Source: a virus
Strand: one strand, 5' to 3'
IMG/VR virus record: IMGVR_UViG_3300025120_000077
Coordinates: 1 to 52,156 of that record
Length of the DNA: 52,156 bases
This document shows positions 49,630 through 52,156 of the stretch, in pieces; the first letter of the stretch is position 1, and every line of letters starts with the position of its first letter. Both the position numbers and the translations under genes were made by a program. The notes under the pieces were generated by a model, which did not search any database, had not been told where the DNA came from, and saw nothing but the letters and a program-made list of their open reading frames with translations.

Positions 49630-50133
49630 ATGGCATATCAAAAATTACAAGCTGGAAGAGCTTGGTCAGTAAATCCAAGCGACAACACCGACATCCCCAA
49701 CAATGGTTTAAATAGTCCTACCGGCACAACAACAACGGGTAGTGCTACACAATTAATAGATGCCAATAGAGTGGGTACGGATCCTAGTAATATGGCAACT
49801 TTAAGTTTTTTATTAGCTGGAATAAAGCCTGGGATGATAATTGTTAATACAACGGACTCAACACAAACTACAGTATTAAAAGTGGTTAATGCTACTACTT
49901 TGTTGGTAAAAGATAATGTCTTTGCAGTCACAGCAAAAAGTTATGCTATATACGGTGGGGTACAAGACGGAGCTGTTTTGTATGTAGGAGCTTCAGGAAA
50001 TATTAGAGTCACTACCGCGGGTGGTGATGATGTAATATTTGTTGGTGTGCCGACAGGTACATTTTTTCCCGTTCAAGTAGTTAAGGTGTGGAGTACAAGC
50101 ACAACTGCTACTAATATTATGGCGTTATGGTAA
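49630..50133 (+). CDS. Beta-rich structural protein
   Basis: A 167-residue protein (MAYQKLQAGRAWSVNPSDNT), Thr/Val/Ala/Gly-rich with alternating beta pattern and no charge clusters, similar in texture to head- or tail-fibre proteins. It begins the tail-fibre-like group at the right end. The start AYQKLQxGRAWxVxPSDN is one I associate with marine phage structural proteins. Confidence 0.6.
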   Translation: MAYQKLQAGRAWSVNPSDNTDIPNNGLNSPTGTTTTGSATQLIDANRVGTDPSNMATLSFLLAGIKPGMIIVNTTDSTQTTVLKVVNATTLLVKDNVFAVTAKSYAIYGGVQDGAVLYVGASGNIRVTTAGGDDVIFVGVPTGTFFPVQVVKVWSTSTTATNIMALW

Positions 50134-50155
50134 TAGTAATTGGTATTATTATATA

Positions 50156-50299
50156 ATGATAAGTTACATAGCTATAAGCAACTCCATTGGGAGTTTAAAA
50201 ATAATAAGTGGCTCTGGATCTAGTCAAAGAATAGTATCAGAAGTATCGGATCAAATTGTAACTGAAGCCTCTAGTCAAAACATGATAACAGAACAATAA
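50156..50299 (+). CDS. Small Ser/Ile-rich structural-like protein
   Basis: A 47-residue frame (MISYIAISNSIGSLKIISGS) with Ser/Gly/Gln/Ile-rich, possibly beta, sequence, placed between two structural genes with short gaps. No known family. Confidence 0.5.
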   Translation: MISYIAISNSIGSLKIISGSGSSQRIVSEVSDQIVTEASSQNMITEQ

Positions 50300-50300
50300 A

Positions 50301-51803
50301 ATGGCAGTAAAATTTTCACAGTTCACCCAAGAAACAGTAGCCGCTAATGTAACGAGATTGGTAGGATATACAGCTACTGGAGATTTAAATATCCAAATAC
50401 CACCCGCTAATTTAGATACTACATATACTTTTGCCACTGCACAAGATGGCAACAATGTAGATTTAACCCTAACTGGCACAAAAACAGGAACAGCAAATAC
50501 AACTGAGGTATTGCAGTTTACTGCAGGCGCAGGCGTAACCCTTACCTCTGGAACGGATGCCCTAACCATTGCGGCTACTGGGGCTGTTAGTTCGGTTGAC
50601 GAAACAACACCGGGGACATCAAGTGGTGTACCTATAGTAGTTAATCCAACAACTGGAGCTGTCCTTATCCAGTCAATGTCATATGCTGGGACAACAAATA
50701 TCGGCCATGTCCCCGCTGGCGGAACGGCTTCTACTTTTTTGAGAGGGGATGGAACTTGGGTTACACCATCAGGAGGGTTTTCAAACTTTGACATTGCTGG
50801 TGACACGGGAAGCGAAACAGTAAATAGTGGTGATACTGTAACATTTACAGGTGGCACGAATATTACCACCGCAGTCACTGCAACCGATACGGTAACTATT
50901 AATTTAGATACTACCGCAACGCTTTGGACTTTAGCTGGAGGAGATGGCGCAGGTACAAGTCAAATAATTACCCCTGGCAATATTGCAACAATTAAAGAAA
51001 ACACATCCACAATTAAAAACAGCGTACAAGTTGGTGGTGGTATACAAACAAAAGCAAACGACACAGATGAATTATTACTTGATCAAACGGCGGAGCTTGT
51101 TGTAACGATGATAAATCCAGGCAGTGGAAATCTTTTGTATATAGACGGAGACTACCAGCCTATAATAAATTTAACCCAAGGCTTCACTTACGAGTTTAAT
51201 CAAGATGCAGCTACAAACAGTGGGCATCCATTAGAAATTGGAGAAGTTCTAGATGGAGCAACTCCTTATGCAACAGGTATACAATACTACGGAAGCGCTT
51301 CGGCAAACACTTTAACACTAGTAGACCAAGACGATTATGTTACAAACAGTGCAACATATTCAGGGGGTTCAGGGACAGCGAGAGTAAGATTAAGAATTAC
51401 TCAAAATACACCTGCACTTTATTATTATTGTTCAAACCACTCTGGAATGGGTGGATCATTAGTTGCATTAAACGATAGATATACAGGCTTGTCTGCCCTA
51501 GGGTCAGGATCAACCTTTGCTTTAAATTTTGCAACTGCGACTACATTTACTGCTACAGCTAATGCTAATGCAACATTTAACTTTAGCAATGCCATTCAGG
51601 GACAGGTTGTAGATTTAATTGTAAGTGGGGCATACACACTAGAGTTTGCAGAAACAGGAAGTACATTTAACAGAGTGGGCTCAGTGGAATATGATTCAAC
51701 TACAAATAATATAATTCAAATTATTTGCACGGATGATGCTCCCGGCGCAAAAGTATATCATTATTCAGTAGCAACATTCCAAAGCGACACAACACCAGGA
51801 TAA
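50301..51803 (+). CDS. Tail-fibre-like protein with cupredoxin-like domain
   Basis: A 500-residue protein. The N-terminus (MAVKFSQFTQETVAANVTRL) and the NIGHVPAGGTASTFLRGDGT repeat-type motif are typical of marine phage tail fibres. Around residues 270-390 is a compact domain with GHPLEIGE (H309) and YYYCSNHSGMGG (C377, H380, M383). This His...Cys-x-x-His-x-x-Met set resembles type-1 copper sites of plastocyanin-like folds. The last ~110 residues form another beta domain. The fibre call is from motifs; copper binding is inferred. Confidence 0.65.
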   Translation: MAVKFSQFTQETVAANVTRLVGYTATGDLNIQIPPANLDTTYTFATAQDGNNVDLTLTGTKTGTANTTEVLQFTAGAGVTLTSGTDALTIAATGAVSSVDETTPGTSSGVPIVVNPTTGAVLIQSMSYAGTTNIGHVPAGGTASTFLRGDGTWVTPSGGFSNFDIAGDTGSETVNSGDTVTFTGGTNITTAVTATDTVTINLDTTATLWTLAGGDGAGTSQIITPGNIATIKENTSTIKNSVQVGGGIQTKANDTDELLLDQTAELVVTMINPGSGNLLYIDGDYQPIINLTQGFTYEFNQDAATNSGHPLEIGEVLDGATPYATGIQYYGSASANTLTLVDQDDYVTNSATYSGGSGTARVRLRITQNTPALYYYCSNHSGMGGSLVALNDRYTGLSALGSGSTFALNFATATTFTATANANATFNFSNAIQGQVVDLIVSGAYTLEFAETGSTFNRVGSVEYDSTTNNIIQIICTDDAPGAKVYHYSVATFQSDTTPG

Positions 51804-51804
51804 C

Positions 51805-52156
51805 ATGAAAGCAAAACTAATAGACGGGAATATTATCACCTACAAGCAAGTACCCAATACATATACCAAATCAAATGGTAGTGTGGTACTTAACTTTAGT
51901 AAATCTGATAGAGCAGAGCTAGAGGCCGAAGGGTTTTACGATTTAGTAAAGCCTGTTTATAATCAACTTACACAAGATAGAGGAGGATTGCAGTGGGATG
52001 AAGAAAATAAGATATTTACTTTTCCTATCACCGACAAAGATTTTGACGCTACCTATGATGAGCTTGACGAGGACGGAAAGCCTACTGGCAACAAGTTGCC
52101 CGTATATGATGTGGATGTTTTAAAGGCTACTACAATAAAAGGGTTAAAAGGTACAG
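51805..52156 (+). CDS. Structural or accessory protein, N-terminal part (cut by window end)
   Basis: The ATG at 51805 follows the previous stop by 1 base and the frame stays open to the window end (117 codons). The protein starts MKAKLIDGNIITYKQVPNTY and is acidic, with KIFTFPITDKDFDATYDELD later. I do not recognise a family; similar small proteins occur next to marine phage tail fibres as I remember. The 3' end is outside the window. Confidence 0.6.
   Translation, partial: MKAKLIDGNIITYKQVPNTYTKSNGSVVLNFSKSDRAELEAEGFYDLVKPVYNQLTQDRGGLQWDEENKIFTFPITDKDFDATYDELDEDGKPTGNKLPVYDVDVLKATTIKGLKGT

Noticed and set aside
50237-50878. Leftward 213-residue open frame
   Set aside because: Antisense to the tail-fibre-like gene; low-complexity Val/Pro/Ser sequence is a complement artefact.

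Overview
The window is a piece of a tailed (podovirus-like) phage genome, very probably infecting a marine Bacteroidota/Flavobacteriia host. Three things point to that host. There are many TAnnTTTG -7 elements, the Bacteroidota sigma-factor signature. Start codons lack Shine-Dalgarno sites and follow A-rich leaders. The portal, ring and muzzle order, and motifs remembered from Cellulophaga podoviruses and crAss-like phages, fit the virion module. The sequence is AT-rich. Both ends cut through genes (a portal on the left, a structural protein on the right), so this is not a complete genome; the large terminase and any DNA polymerase lie outside it.

Bases 1-29247 (+): virion module. The order is portal C-terminus, acidic scaffold-like protein, major capsid protein (with terminator), small head proteins, two ring/connector proteins, a two-piece muzzle (tail nozzle) protein, a Pro/Thr-rich adhesin-like protein, a three-gene glycan cassette (GT60-like glycosyltransferase, FkbM methyltransferase, GT32-like glycosyltransferase fused to a probable beta-propeller), a second Pro/Thr-rich tail protein, a GNAT protein, two internal/ejection proteins, and a 2575-residue polyvalent protein carrying an ADP-ribosyltransferase-like domain and an HEFGH metallopeptidase. 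The Pro/Thr-rich proteins flank the glycosyltransferases, which suggests the phage glycosylates its own tail.

Bases 29237-43174 (-): early/replication module in three transcription units. (i) 33530 to 29237: VirE-N/SF3 primase-helicase, SNF2-like helicase, VRR-NUC nuclease and small proteins. (ii) 36978 to 33737: DnaA-domain-IV-like protein, ParB-like protein, Erf annealing protein, RecE-like exonuclease and an SSB-like protein, ending at a strong terminator. (iii) 43174 to 37454: about sixteen small early proteins, an ArdC-like antirestriction protein and a mini SET-domain protein, ending at another terminator. Three 20-bp iterated repeats sit in the divergent gap at 37092-37147 beside the DnaA-like gene.

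The most unusual feature is in unit (iii). Its three largest intergenic gaps each hold a miniature tRNA-like element: a 5-6 bp acceptor-like stem, an 11-12 nt connector, a 5-bp T-stem and an invariant TTCGATT T-loop, followed by a small hairpin and the next gene's leader. The stems differ in sequence but keep pairing. They look like RNase P/RNase Z-type punctuation of a phage polycistronic mRNA.

Bases 43808-52156 (+): two small proteins, a terminator, an AT-rich region with six TATGTTRA repeats, groEL, a small coupled gene and groES, a leftward winged-helix protein, a holin-like membrane protein, a tight run of about a dozen very small and mostly basic proteins (including a 26-residue CDGSH-like peptide), then tail-fibre-like structural proteins.
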